IMG/VR virus record: IMGVR_UViG_3300020472_000071
Span: 1 to 38,393 of that record
Length of the DNA stretch: 38,393 bases
Source of the DNA: a virus
Direction: 5' to 3' (one strand)
Both the position numbers and the translations under genes were made by a program. This document shows positions 17,183 to 22,842 of this stretch, in pieces; the first letter of the stretch is position 1; every line of letters starts with the position of its first letter. Below the pieces are notes generated by a model. The model was not told the origin of the DNA. It saw only the letters and a program-made list of their open reading frames with translations, and ran no database searches.

Positions 17183-17406
17183 ATAATATTGATGCCTTGC
17201 GAATATCTCAGCAACGAGACGCTATTTGCGACTATGTTGAGGACAGATTCTTCCAATTAATTAAGGAAGATAGGACAGATGATGCCATCGAATTTGCAAA
17301 TGAGTTCTTAGAATGGATGAAGCCCGATGACTACATAAACGAGTCCACTCATTTTTTCAATCAACATGAGCTCACTGAACTCTATGAATCACTCGCAAAT
17401 GGATGA
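17179..17406 (+). CDS. Small acidic helical protein, unknown
   Basis: 75 residues starting with GTG (17179) at a four-base overlap. Acidic, predicted mostly helical (D-A-I-C-D-Y-V-E-D-R-F-F-Q-L-I-K-E-D). No family recognised. Confidence 0.55.
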   Translation: MNNIDALRISQQRDAICDYVEDRFFQLIKEDRTDDAIEFANEFLEWMKPDDYINESTHFFNQHELTELYESLANG

Positions 17407-17527
17407 ATCCATGAGAGAGCTGGTTCTACAATATTGTGAGGCACAAACTAATCATGATGATGAACTAGCACAACGCATCCTAGCAGAAATAGAGATGCTA
17501 AACAAACTTTGTAATAAAAAGAAATGA
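17399..17527 (+). CDS. 42-residue helical protein, unknown
   Basis: ATG at 17399 overlaps the end of the previous gene by eight bases. Sequence M-D-E-S-M-R-E-L-V-L-Q-Y-C-E is followed by a charged helix ending N-K-K-K. The next gene starts inside its stop (ATGA), which supports it as real. Confidence 0.5.
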   Translation: MDESMRELVLQYCEAQTNHDDELAQRILAEIEMLNKLCNKKK

Positions 17528-17604
17528 CATCATTTATTGTATGGGTATGTATCAGCATACTTTTATACATTGCAATCAAAAACTTTGGAGGTTATGGTAG
17601 ATGA
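17524..17604 (+). CDS. 26-residue single-span membrane peptide
   Basis: One hydrophobic helix (F-I-V-W-V-C-I-S-I-L-L-Y-I-A-I) followed by K-N-F-G-G-Y-G-R. Both ends are coupled: ATGA at its start and at its stop. Its tiny size makes it tentative, but the unbroken chain of overlaps argues for it. Confidence 0.5.
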   Translation: MTSFIVWVCISILLYIAIKNFGGYGR

Positions 17605-17765
17605 CCTCAGTAAATGACTGGGAGAGAGAATATCTCTCAGATGCTTACAATGTTATCACAGATAGAGAGAGGGAGATTCTTGAAGGGTCTCCACTCAAAT
17701 CTAATGAAGGTATGATTTATGGTAGAATGTATGCTGCGTACAAAAAACAGCATGATATACCATGA
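17601..17765 (+). CDS. 54-residue unknown protein
   Basis: Begins M-T-S-V-N-D-W-E-R-E-Y-L-S-D-A-Y and ends Y-G-R-M-Y-A-A-Y-K-K-Q-H-D-I-P; soluble. Four-base overlaps with the membrane peptide and with the downstream oxygenase gene. Confidence 0.5.
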   Translation: MTSVNDWEREYLSDAYNVITDREREILEGSPLKSNEGMIYGRMYAAYKKQHDIP

Positions 17766-18409
17766 CAATTGATATGAACCGTGTGGTCGTGGATGAAATA
17801 TTCCAAGACTTTGTAATCACGGTCAATTTAGATCATGACTTGGATAGAGTTATTAAGGATGTATACACCCTTAAGCATGACTATCCTTCTCAATCTGTCA
17901 GCAACATCGGAGGTTGGCAGTCGCCCGTTTTTGGACCTCAATGTCCAATAGAAATACTCAATCAACTCCCAAAAAGTCTCTCAAACATTCAGAGGGACAC
18001 ATGGGAGTTGTGTAATAGTATAACTGTTGGTAAGTTTAAGAAGAGTCTGCAAAAGAAACATACTGGTTGGTGGGTTAATATCAATGAGAAACATTGCTAT
18101 AACTCTATACACCACCATGCACGTGCAGATTTAATTGCAGTTGCATTTATTAAGACACCACCCAACAGTGGTAAGTTAATAATAGCTCGCAATGATGGTG
18201 CAACTTATTCACAATTATATGATGACTTTCAATACAGTGTGCCGAGTGAAGCAGGAAAACTATATGTTATGCCTGGTCATGTGTGGCATTATGTTGAAGA
18301 GTCATACAGTGATGAAGATAGAATAAGTATTGCATTTAACTTCTACATAGATCCAAAGCACTACGGTGATAGGGTAAGCATGGATTATCATTTCGGTACA
18401 GGAGTATGA
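17762..18409 (+). CDS. Putative 2OG-Fe(II) oxygenase
   Basis: 215 residues. The C-terminal half has the double-stranded beta-helix pattern of this superfamily: H-H-H-A-R-A-D (residues 117-123) as the first metal-binding strand, S-G-K-L-I-I-A-R-N-D-G-A, then P-G-H-V-W-H-Y-V-E-E-S (H173/H176) and E-D-R-I-S-I-A-F-N-F (R187 likely to bind 2-oxoglutarate). Because the first motif is H-x-A/H-x-x-x-D rather than plain H-x-D, the exact ligands are uncertain. Related enzymes hydroxylate proteins, nucleic acids or small molecules; the substrate here is unknown. It is one of three such genes in this block. Confidence 0.8.
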   Translation: MTIDMNRVVVDEIFQDFVITVNLDHDLDRVIKDVYTLKHDYPSQSVSNIGGWQSPVFGPQCPIEILNQLPKSLSNIQRDTWELCNSITVGKFKKSLQKKHTGWWVNINEKHCYNSIHHHARADLIAVAFIKTPPNSGKLIIARNDGATYSQLYDDFQYSVPSEAGKLYVMPGHVWHYVEESYSDEDRISIAFNFYIDPKHYGDRVSMDYHFGTGV

Positions 18410-18540
18410 TCGTTGTCAATGCTGAGAACATAAGACTGTTTGCAATATTAGTATTGGGTATCATATGGTTCTACCTGTTAGTAGAAACACTTGCAATGAA
18501 ATCTGTGGAAAAAGATAATGATCGCAAAAATAATAGATAA
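18406..18540 (+). CDS. 44-residue single-span membrane protein
   Basis: Short N-terminus, one hydrophobic helix (L-F-A-I-L-V-L-G-I-I-W-F-Y-L-L-V), then a charged tail (K-D-N-D-R-K-N-N-R). ATGA overlap with the oxygenase before it and a 23-base overlap with the oxygenase after it. Confidence 0.55.
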   Translation: MIVVNAENIRLFAILVLGIIWFYLLVETLAMKSVEKDNDRKNNR

Positions 18541-19081
18541 CACATTTGATCAGCAATATTTGCATAATATTATACAAGTATTGAATGACCAATTAGAATA
18601 CAAAGCAAACAACATAGCAAATAGAACTACATGGCCATTTGGTGACAGTGGTTCACATAGAATGCTAGGATGCAGACTATTTGAACGCAAGTCATTGAAT
18701 AGATGCACAGTATTACATGATAAGGCACAACCATTCTTTGATATGTTCGAGAGAATATGTACTCTCGTCAACCATGAGTATTATTTGCAAGAGATATTCG
18801 TCAACTTACAACACTCTGGATGTAATGGTTCATCACACATAGACTCCATAGAGGGTACGAGCGATGAATTAACCATCATGGTACTCCCTAACCCAACGTG
18901 GAGTCAAGAGCATGGTGGACAGTTTGAGATCCTAGACAAGGGCAGAGTGATTGAGAGTCATGACTACAAACCTGGTAGAATTATTATATTTCCAGCATAT
19001 GTCAGTCATCGAGGACATGGGCCATCACTGGAGTTCCCACATTTGTATAGATATAGTATAGTTTTTCGAGTGCGACAATAA
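18518..19081 (+). CDS. 2OG-Fe(II) oxygenase, prolyl 4-hydroxylase type
   Basis: 187 residues. Metal ligands H107 and D109 (S-S-H-I-D-S) with distal H164 (V-S-H-R-G-H-G-P) and R178 (Y-R-Y-S-I-V-F-R) for 2-oxoglutarate; H-G-G-Q-F-E-I and K-P-G-R-I-I-I-F-P-A are typical strands of the prolyl 4-hydroxylase-like branch. The domain is complete, so activity is expected. Substrate unknown: ribosomal or virion proteins are possibilities. The last base overlaps the next ATG (TAATG). Confidence 0.88.
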   Translation: MIAKIIDNTFDQQYLHNIIQVLNDQLEYKANNIANRTTWPFGDSGSHRMLGCRLFERKSLNRCTVLHDKAQPFFDMFERICTLVNHEYYLQEIFVNLQHSGCNGSSHIDSIEGTSDELTIMVLPNPTWSQEHGGQFEILDKGRVIESHDYKPGRIIIFPAYVSHRGHGPSLEFPHLYRYSIVFRVRQ

Positions 19082-19242
19082 TGTCACATTACATTGTTGG
19101 TTATCACGACCACCACCTTCATACACATGAAGTATGTGAGTATGCAAATGACTCATACGAGGCTAAGATGGAAGCAACAGAGGATGTACCCTATATCCAT
19201 GAGCATCCTAACTGTATAGACTACATTCTACTAGAGAAATAG
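19081..19242 (+). CDS. 53-residue His-rich unknown protein
   Basis: Begins M-S-H-Y-I-V-G-Y-H-D-H-H-L-H-T-H-E-V; the cluster of seven His could bind a metal. Acidic centre, soluble. The start overlaps the oxygenase stop by one base. Being next to an iron enzyme is suggestive, no more. Confidence 0.55.
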   Translation: MSHYIVGYHDHHLHTHEVCEYANDSYEAKMEATEDVPYIHEHPNCIDYILLEK

Positions 19243-19286
19243 GCATAAATTCTTGTTACATACAGTTTGAAATGTCACCCATTCCA

Positions 19287-19294
19287 CATAAATA
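19287..19294 (+). promoter_or_regulatory. Possible late promoter
   Basis: CATAAATA, seven of eight to T4-type TATAAATA, in the 127-base gap after 19242. The next gene start is at 19370, with a tiny leader frame at 19319 in between. A chance match cannot be excluded. Confidence 0.35.
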
Positions 19295-19318
19295 GTGGTA
19301 GAATTAGAGAGAAGCAAG

Positions 19319-19366
19319 ATGAATCCAAAGTCACTTTGTTATGTTTTTAATTCAATCACGAGGTAG
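19319..19366 (+). CDS. Possible 15-residue leader peptide
   Basis: M-N-P-K-S-L-C-Y-V-F-N-S-I-T-R then TAG, preceded by the purine-rich GAGAGAAGC. It ends three bases before the next ATG (19370). Length and position fit an upstream leader, but nothing else supports it. Confidence 0.2.
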   Translation: MNPKSLCYVFNSITR

Positions 19367-19369
19367 TAT

Positions 19370-19534
19370 ATGCATAATCTCATCTCTCAGAATCAGTTAG
19401 CAGAATGGAATCACATTGAGTCTGACGTTACACAGGACAGACTAACCGAACTAAATGATTATTACGACTGTGTTATTGATGAAGAGATGAATCACGGCGA
19501 TAAACGAATATGTAGGAGCTTACTTCCGAAATAA
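19370..19534 (+). CDS. 54-residue unknown protein
   Basis: M-H-N-L-I-S-Q-N-Q-L-A-E-W-N-H-I-E-S, then D-R-L-T-E-L-N-D-Y-Y-D-C-V-I-D, ending R-I-C-R-S-L-L-P-K. Soluble and helical. It resembles small proteins I associate with cyanophages, without known function. A terminator/promoter composite follows at 19556. Confidence 0.6.
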   Translation: MHNLISQNQLAEWNHIESDVTQDRLTELNDYYDCVIDEEMNHGDKRICRSLLPK

Positions 19535-19555
19535 AGAAAAATTAAATATCCACAG

Positions 19556-19590
19556 AAACCCTTGACAAATCATGTCAGGGGTTTTATAAT
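19556..19590 (+). promoter_or_regulatory. Composite terminator and consensus promoter
   Basis: A 12-base-pair stem (19556-19567 with 19573-19584, one G-T pair, 5-base loop) followed by TTTT forms an intrinsic terminator for the gene at 19370. The same DNA reads as a perfect sigma70 promoter: TTGACA at 19562-19567 in the left arm, 17 bases, TATAAT at 19585-19590. Start of transcription would be near 19597, before ATG 19613. Confidence 0.85.
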
Positions 19591-19612
19591 GTAAACAACG
19601 AATGAGTATTTT

Positions 19613-19918
19613 ATGACTGCACGAGCAATTGATGAAGACTATAGTGTACCACCAATGCCCTCATGGGGTCAAGGAGGCACCCTACCATCACAATTTAGAG
19701 GATCAGGACGTTATTATCGTCAAGAGAAGCAACGCAATCAAGTGAAGTCACGATTCTATTATATCTTTTGGGGTGTTGCTACATTCTCTGTACTTGCTGG
19801 TCAATTGTATGTTGGTAGTGGATACAGAGTGTATGCACAATCATTGAATAGAATCTTTGATAGTATTGAAGTAGAGGTCAAGAGACCACGAGCACTTGAT
19901 GGGTACGAATTCCTATGA
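19613..19918 (+). CDS. Small single-span membrane protein
   Basis: 101 residues: a hydrophilic, Gly/Pro-rich N-terminus (P-P-M-P-S-W-G-Q-G-G), a basic stretch, one membrane helix around residues 48-66 (F-Y-Y-I-F-W-G-V-A-T-F-S-V-L-A-G) and a charged C-terminus. The basic residues before the helix suggest the N-terminus stays in the cytoplasm. Driven by the consensus promoter just upstream, so probably expressed early and strongly. Overlaps the next oxygenase by four bases. Confidence 0.65.
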   Translation: MTARAIDEDYSVPPMPSWGQGGTLPSQFRGSGRYYRQEKQRNQVKSRFYYIFWGVATFSVLAGQLYVGSGYRVYAQSLNRIFDSIEVEVKRPRALDGYEFL

Positions 19919-20481
19919 CAACTGATCAATGGTTTCCCCTTCCATTATATCAATACACATGTGAATCAATTAGAGAGAGAAAAGATGCTGAATCTGATCT
20001 TAAACTAAGTGAATTTGAGCATAGAACTGGTTGGAGTAAAGATACACATCGATTAACACCAAATCCATTTGGGTCGAACGTGTTAGAACATAGCCCCAAC
20101 ATGTTAAACTTCATAAAAAAACATGTTTATCAGTACTTGACAGACATTGGTATTGATGAAGCACCCTATCGTATGGAGAATGCATGGTTCACGTCAACAC
20201 AAAATGGACAGTATGCACACTTGCACAGTCATGGTGGTGCTGATATCAGTGGCGTGTATTATGTAAGTACCAACTCTAAGGATGGTAATATTTACTTTCA
20301 TAATCCACAATATGTGATGGAAAGTAATTTCATGATCGCTCATTTGAATATGGCAAGACAAATCACACCTAAGAAAGGTATGATAGTATTATGGCCAAGT
20401 TTCTTGATGCATGGTACACGTGTAAATGAAACAGATCATAATAGAATATCATTATCATTTAATTTAATATTCAACAGATGA
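19915..20481 (+). CDS. Putative 2OG-Fe(II) oxygenase (TIGR02466-like)
   Basis: 188 residues. W-F-P-L-P-L-Y at the N-terminus, then A-H-L-H-S-H-G-G-A-D-I-S-G-V-Y-Y-V (residues 101-117), D-G-N-I-Y-F-H-N-P, W-P-S-F-L-M-H-G-T (H166) and N-R-I-S-L-S-F-N (R177). This is the hallmark set of the putative 2OG-Fe(II) oxygenase family common in cyanophages. H104/H106, H166 and R177 are candidate iron and cosubstrate ligands. The biochemical role of the family is unproven. Linked by four-base overlaps to the genes on both sides. Confidence 0.9.
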   Translation: MTTDQWFPLPLYQYTCESIRERKDAESDLKLSEFEHRTGWSKDTHRLTPNPFGSNVLEHSPNMLNFIKKHVYQYLTDIGIDEAPYRMENAWFTSTQNGQYAHLHSHGGADISGVYYVSTNSKDGNIYFHNPQYVMESNFMIAHLNMARQITPKKGMIVLWPSFLMHGTRVNETDHNRISLSFNLIFNR

Positions 20482-20816
20482 AACTCACCATCCCCCTAAG
20501 CAATCAACAATTAACAACACTCATTGAATTAGTTGATGCAGAACAAGTACATGAAGTAACTGATGAGAACAATGAGTATTATAATGAATTGAGACGTACA
20601 CTAATCAACCTCAAAGAGTTTTCCCCAGAAGATGTGGAAAACTGTATTACTGATGGTAATGACTACAGAGATTGTGTTGATTATATGGTACAAACTATGA
20701 ATAGTAGTGAGTATGCATCAAGACATGAATACACACCAAGTTTTGAATTATCAGCACAAGATGTAGTTGATCAACACACACCTATGCCACCAGGTTATCC
20801 AAATGAATCTACATGA
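20478..20816 (+). CDS. Acidic unknown protein
   Basis: 112 residues, acidic, with an N-terminal helical part (L-S-N-Q-Q-L-T-T-L-I-E-L-V-D-A) and a Pro-rich tail. No domain recognised. It contains a DnaA-box-like pair at 20619-20641, but this falls on the codons for F-S-P-E-D-V-E-N and may be coincidental. Confidence 0.6.
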   Translation: MKLTIPLSNQQLTTLIELVDAEQVHEVTDENNEYYNELRRTLINLKEFSPEDVENCITDGNDYRDCVDYMVQTMNSSEYASRHEYTPSFELSAQDVVDQHTPMPPGYPNEST

Positions 20817-20997
20817 TAACAAACCCACATGGAAGATTGATCCAAGTGAATACATGCAAGATGGATGGGATCGTGGCGGTGAAGTACGTTACAAGAGAGG
20901 AAGTAGGCATAATAAGATAGGTCTCACTATAATGTGGGTCTACTACATATTCTTTATATTCATGGTCATTAGACTAATCGTTGTATTAAACACATGA
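20803..20997 (+). CDS. Small membrane protein with C-terminal helix
   Basis: 64 residues from ATG 20803; a longer frame begins at 20767 but would overlap the previous gene by 50 bases. Charged N-terminus (D-G-W-D-R-G-G-E-V-R-Y-K-R), then one membrane helix (I-M-W-V-Y-Y-I-F-F-I-F-M-V-I). The basic residues before the helix predict a cytoplasmic N-terminus. Confidence 0.6.
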   Translation: MNLHDNKPTWKIDPSEYMQDGWDRGGEVRYKRGSRHNKIGLTIMWVYYIFFIFMVIRLIVVLNT

Positions 20998-21089
20998 TTG
21001 TAATAACAACACTGTTCCCATTCTTATTTGTAATACTGTTAGTGTCAGGTATGCATATGTTATGGCCTCTACCATATAGAAAACCATGA
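20994..21089 (+). CDS. 31-residue membrane peptide
   Basis: M-I-V-I-T-T-L-F-P-F-L-F-V-I-L-L-V-S-G, a single hydrophobic helix, then W-P-L-P-Y-R-K-P. Coupled on both sides by ATGA overlaps. Similar in layout to the peptides at 17524 and 18406. Confidence 0.5.
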   Translation: MIVITTLFPFLFVILLVSGMHMLWPLPYRKP

Positions 21090-21277
21090 CAATGAATAAC
21101 CAAACTAAACTATTATTCATAGCAGAACACATATTACATGTAGAAGATTTAATACAATCTAATAGTGATGAATGTATACTACAATCATATCTAAATGACA
21201 TTAAATCTATTGTAAAACGACAGTATGCAGTCTATGAACAGTCTAGAGACAATCTACCTGGATTGGGGTTGGACTGA
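21086..21277 (+). CDS. 63-residue helical unknown protein
   Basis: Soluble, helical (L-L-F-I-A-E-H-I-L-H-V-E-D-L-I). Last gene of the chain of overlapping genes; the 381-base noncoding region follows. Confidence 0.55.
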   Translation: MTMNNQTKLLFIAEHILHVEDLIQSNSDECILQSYLNDIKSIVKRQYAVYEQSRDNLPGLGLD

Positions 21278-21304
21278 TGACACTCCGCACACTGGTACAA
21301 CAGA

Positions 21305-21338
21305 GTTTTCCACAGTTTTTAGAGGTGTTGTGGAAAAC
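21305..21338. repeat. Inverted repeat of two DnaA-box-like sites
   Basis: GTTTTCCACA at 21305-21314 and its exact complement TGTGGAAAAC at 21329-21338, loop 14. Followed by TTTTAAAATACATT, so it might also act as a terminator for the preceding operon. Confidence 0.7.
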
Positions 21339-21420
21339 TTTTAAAATACATTAAAAAATATATGTAAGGTGCTCTAGAGATGTCGTCTTAGGCTGCGCCT
21401 GAGCGTTTGTCAAGTCAACG

Positions 21421-21444
21421 TGTGCCAGTACTCAAAGTGGCACA
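21421..21444. repeat. Inverted repeat TGTGCCA / TGGCACA
   Basis: Perfect 7-base arms with a 10-base loop, 31 bases upstream of the -10 element at 21475. Just downstream is a second, longer repeat pair: 21451-21470 is inverted, 17 of 20 bases, at 21615-21634. Confidence 0.6.
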
Positions 21445-21474
21445 AAACCCCTCGAAAAGACTCGAAAGACATTG

Positions 21475-21480
21475 TATAAT
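21475..21480 (+). promoter_or_regulatory. Promoter -10 element
   Basis: TATAAT with no convincing -35 (TCGAAA at 17 bases spacing). Expected start about 21487, giving the gene at 21659 an unusually long leader of about 170 bases that contains the third DnaA-like box. Confidence 0.5.
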
Positions 21481-21522
21481 TAGAAGGTAATCGGGACAAA
21501 CGCACTTTTATGACTTTTTGAG

Positions 21523-21544
21523 TTTTTCACAACCCTGTGGAAAA
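21523..21544. repeat. Second inverted pair of DnaA-box-like sites
   Basis: TTTTTCACA (one mismatch to TTTTCCACA) at 21523-21531 and exact TGTGGAAAA at 21536-21544, four bases apart. It repeats the arrangement at 21305. Confidence 0.55.
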
Positions 21545-21658
21545 CAAAAAGACGAGAAAATGACTTTTTTGACTTTTTAAGAAGTTTAAGAAAGCTATTT
21601 TTTGATATTTTGCGTTTTTTCGAGTATTTTCGAGTTAACCTTTAACTACAACACTAAA

Positions 21659-21907
21659 ATGTCAACTATTTACGACCAATTCACCTCTTCTGCTGTTAAA
21701 TCAGTCGAAACACTTGAAAATGAAGTGAAAATAGTATATAATAGTAATATTAACAAAGAATATACATTTAACTGTGAAGATGTATTAGAATTCACTAATA
21801 AACTATGTGAAGTATTAACTGCACATGAGTTATTACTTAGTGATGGAAGTGTGGGACGATTTGTTAACAATCAGATCAAATCTGGTGTGTTAGTTGAATC
21901 TAAATAA
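21659..21907 (+). CDS. Small acidic unknown protein
   Basis: 82 residues from ATG 21659 (M-S-T-I-Y-D-Q-F-T-S-S-A); the frame can be extended to 21602 but the added residues are AT-driven and hydrophobic. Contains N-K-E-Y-T-F-N-C-E-D-V-L-E-F. No family recognised. First gene of the early-type array. Confidence 0.65.
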   Translation: MSTIYDQFTSSAVKSVETLENEVKIVYNSNINKEYTFNCEDVLEFTNKLCEVLTAHELLLSDGSVGRFVNNQIKSGVLVESK

Positions 21908-21927
21908 TACGTCACTAACTAACAACA

Positions 21928-22101
21928 ATGGCAAGAAACAGTAAGCATAACAAATCATCCAAACTTAAGGAACAATTTGTTAATGACTTCGATGATTACG
22001 GTTTAAATGTAAAGAATGTCAGGAGGATTAAGAAAAAGAAAGTGACTAAGTTCAAGAATAACGATGATTATTACTATCATAGTGACAATCACAGTTATTA
22101 A
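21928..22101 (+). CDS. 57-residue Lys/Asn-rich basic protein
   Basis: M-A-R-N-S-K-H-N-K-S-S-K-L-K, a short acidic patch, then V-R-R-I-K-K-K-K-V-T-K-F-K and a Tyr/His tail. Strongly basic, so nucleic-acid binding is plausible. 20 bases after the previous stop, probably co-transcribed with it. Confidence 0.6.
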   Translation: MARNSKHNKSSKLKEQFVNDFDDYGLNVKNVRRIKKKKVTKFKNNDDYYYHSDNHSY

Positions 22102-22113
22102 CACATAGAGTGG

Positions 22114-22171
22114 ACAGTTGACAAACTGGACTTTTTTACAACAATCTCGTTACAATTGAAAGTTTGTCAAC
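22114..22171 (+). promoter_or_regulatory. Control region with palindrome and 11-base inverted repeat
   Basis: ACAGTT-GACA-AACTGG (22114-22129, one mismatch) overlaps GTTGACAAACT at 22117-22127, which is exactly inverted at 22161-22171. A -10-like TAGAAT at 22182-22187 follows. It probably contains the promoter of the gene at 22213, but -35 spacing is not ideal for any pair. Confidence 0.5.
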
Positions 22172-22212
22172 CCCTCTCGTGTAGAATGAAAGAGTTCAAA
22201 TGAATTTCTTTC

Positions 22213-22542
22213 ATGCCTGTTTCAACTGCTGCAACACCTGCCAAGACTGCAACCCCTCGTAAGAGACGCACTCGTAAGGCAACACCAGCAGCAAAACCTC
22301 AGACAGTCGTCAAGACAGTTAAGGTTAAGAAACCAGTAGCAGCAAAACCAGTTGCTAAAGTGTCCCGTCCTTCAGATTCAAGACTCATCAGTTTTGATCG
22401 CTACGTCAAGGACTTCAACCAAAGATGGGCAATCCATCAGTGGGAGGTCAACGAACTAGTCAAGGACATTTCACAAGGTGTATCATTTGTTACACCGTAC
22501 CACGCTGAACTAGTTAAAACAGTTAAGCAGTGGACAGTTTAA
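22213..22542 (+). CDS. Histone H1-like basic protein
   Basis: 109 residues. Residues 1-55 form a Lys/Ala/Pro/Thr-rich tail with repeated P-A-K, P-R-K-R-R-T-R-K and K-P-V-A motifs, like histone H1 tails and bacterial H1-like proteins. Residues 56-109 look folded (F-D-R-Y-V-K-D-F-N-Q-R-W-A-I-H-Q-W-E-V-N-E-L). Likely to bind DNA or RNA non-specifically; whether it condenses phage or host DNA is unknown. A terminator follows directly. Confidence 0.6.
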   Translation: MPVSTAATPAKTATPRKRRTRKATPAAKPQTVVKTVKVKKPVAAKPVAKVSRPSDSRLISFDRYVKDFNQRWAIHQWEVNELVKDISQGVSFVTPYHAELVKTVKQWTV

Positions 22543-22554
22543 CAAGTTACACAC

Positions 22555-22579
22555 AAGCACCCTACGGGGTGCTTTTTTT
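22555..22579 (+). terminator. Intrinsic terminator
   Basis: AAGCACCC, loop TACG, GGGTGCTT, then a run of T to 22579. Eight-base stem with a stable UNCG loop. Confidence 0.9.
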
Positions 22580-22584
22580 GTGCC

Positions 22585-22590
22585 TATAAT
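22585..22590 (+). promoter_or_regulatory. Promoter -10 element after terminator
   Basis: TATAAT six bases after the terminator T-run, no clear -35. Expected start about 22597, 20 bases before ATG 22617. Confidence 0.6.
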
Positions 22591-22616
22591 GGGCAAGTAC
22601 ACAACGCTATGACCTC

Positions 22617-22739
22617 ATGCGTCTCTTAAAATTCAAAGGACAGTGGCGAGTTGTCTATCATCAGTTTTCCACAGGTCGTCTTGATCGTTCCCATATGGAG
22701 AATGTAATCGAAGGACCAGCAGCAACTGACCTAGTGTAG
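22617..22739 (+). CDS. 40-residue unknown protein
   Basis: M-R-L-L-K-F-K-G-Q-W-R-V-V-Y-H-Q-F, basic N-terminal half. Isolated between its own -10 element and a terminator, which supports it despite the size. Contains one exact TTTTCCACA at 22665-22673, on codons for F-S-T. Confidence 0.55.
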   Translation: MRLLKFKGQWRVVYHQFSTGRLDRSHMENVIEGPAATDLV

Positions 22740-22740
22740 G

Positions 22741-22756
22741 ACAGTTCGGGAACTGG
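22741..22756 (+). promoter_or_regulatory. Operator-like palindrome ACAGTT-N4-AACTGG
   Basis: Two bases after the stop at 22739; identical in both arms to the site at 22114. Preceded by GG, as there. Confidence 0.4.
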
Positions 22757-22781
22757 TACTAAATTGTTACTGAATCGTTAC

Positions 22782-22803
22782 AAAACCCCTAACGGGGTTT
22801 TTT
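22782..22803 (+). terminator. Intrinsic terminator
   Basis: AAAACCCC, loop TAAC, GGGGTTTT with the T-run continuing. Eight-base stem. Confidence 0.9.
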
Positions 22804-22809
22804 ATTGAC

Positions 22810-22815
22810 TATAAT
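22810..22815 (+). promoter_or_regulatory. Promoter -10 element after terminator
   Basis: TATAAT seven bases past the terminator, no clear -35. Start expected near 22822; gene at 22843. Confidence 0.6.
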
Positions 22816-22842
22816 TAAAGAGTACACACAAACAACGATTTT

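Larger units (their letters stand above)
21278..21658. other. Noncoding region rich in inverted repeats; candidate origin or control region
   Basis: This is the only stretch over 300 bases with no gene. It holds three exact TTTTCCACA sites in either orientation (21306-21314, 21329-21337, 21536-21544), an AT-rich segment at 21337-21362, hairpins, a -10 element at 21475, and repeats of GACTTTTT. TTTTCCACA is the DnaA-box form described for cyanobacterial origins. It lies between the oxygenase block and the array of small early genes. Only two tiny frames of three and six codons begin with ATG here. Confidence 0.45.

Noticed and set aside
19243-19369. Possible tRNA in the gap between small genes
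   Set aside because: No T-loop GTTCGA-type sequence and no cloverleaf could be drawn.
20619-20641. DnaA-box-like inverted pair in the gene at 20478
   Set aside because: One arm has a mismatch and both arms fall on ordinary codons, so it is weaker evidence than the noncoding pairs; not counted as part of the origin.
21509-21580. Tiny frames M-T-F and M-T-F-L-T-F in the noncoding region
   Set aside because: They arise from the GACTTTTT repeats and have no ribosome site or conservation that I can judge.
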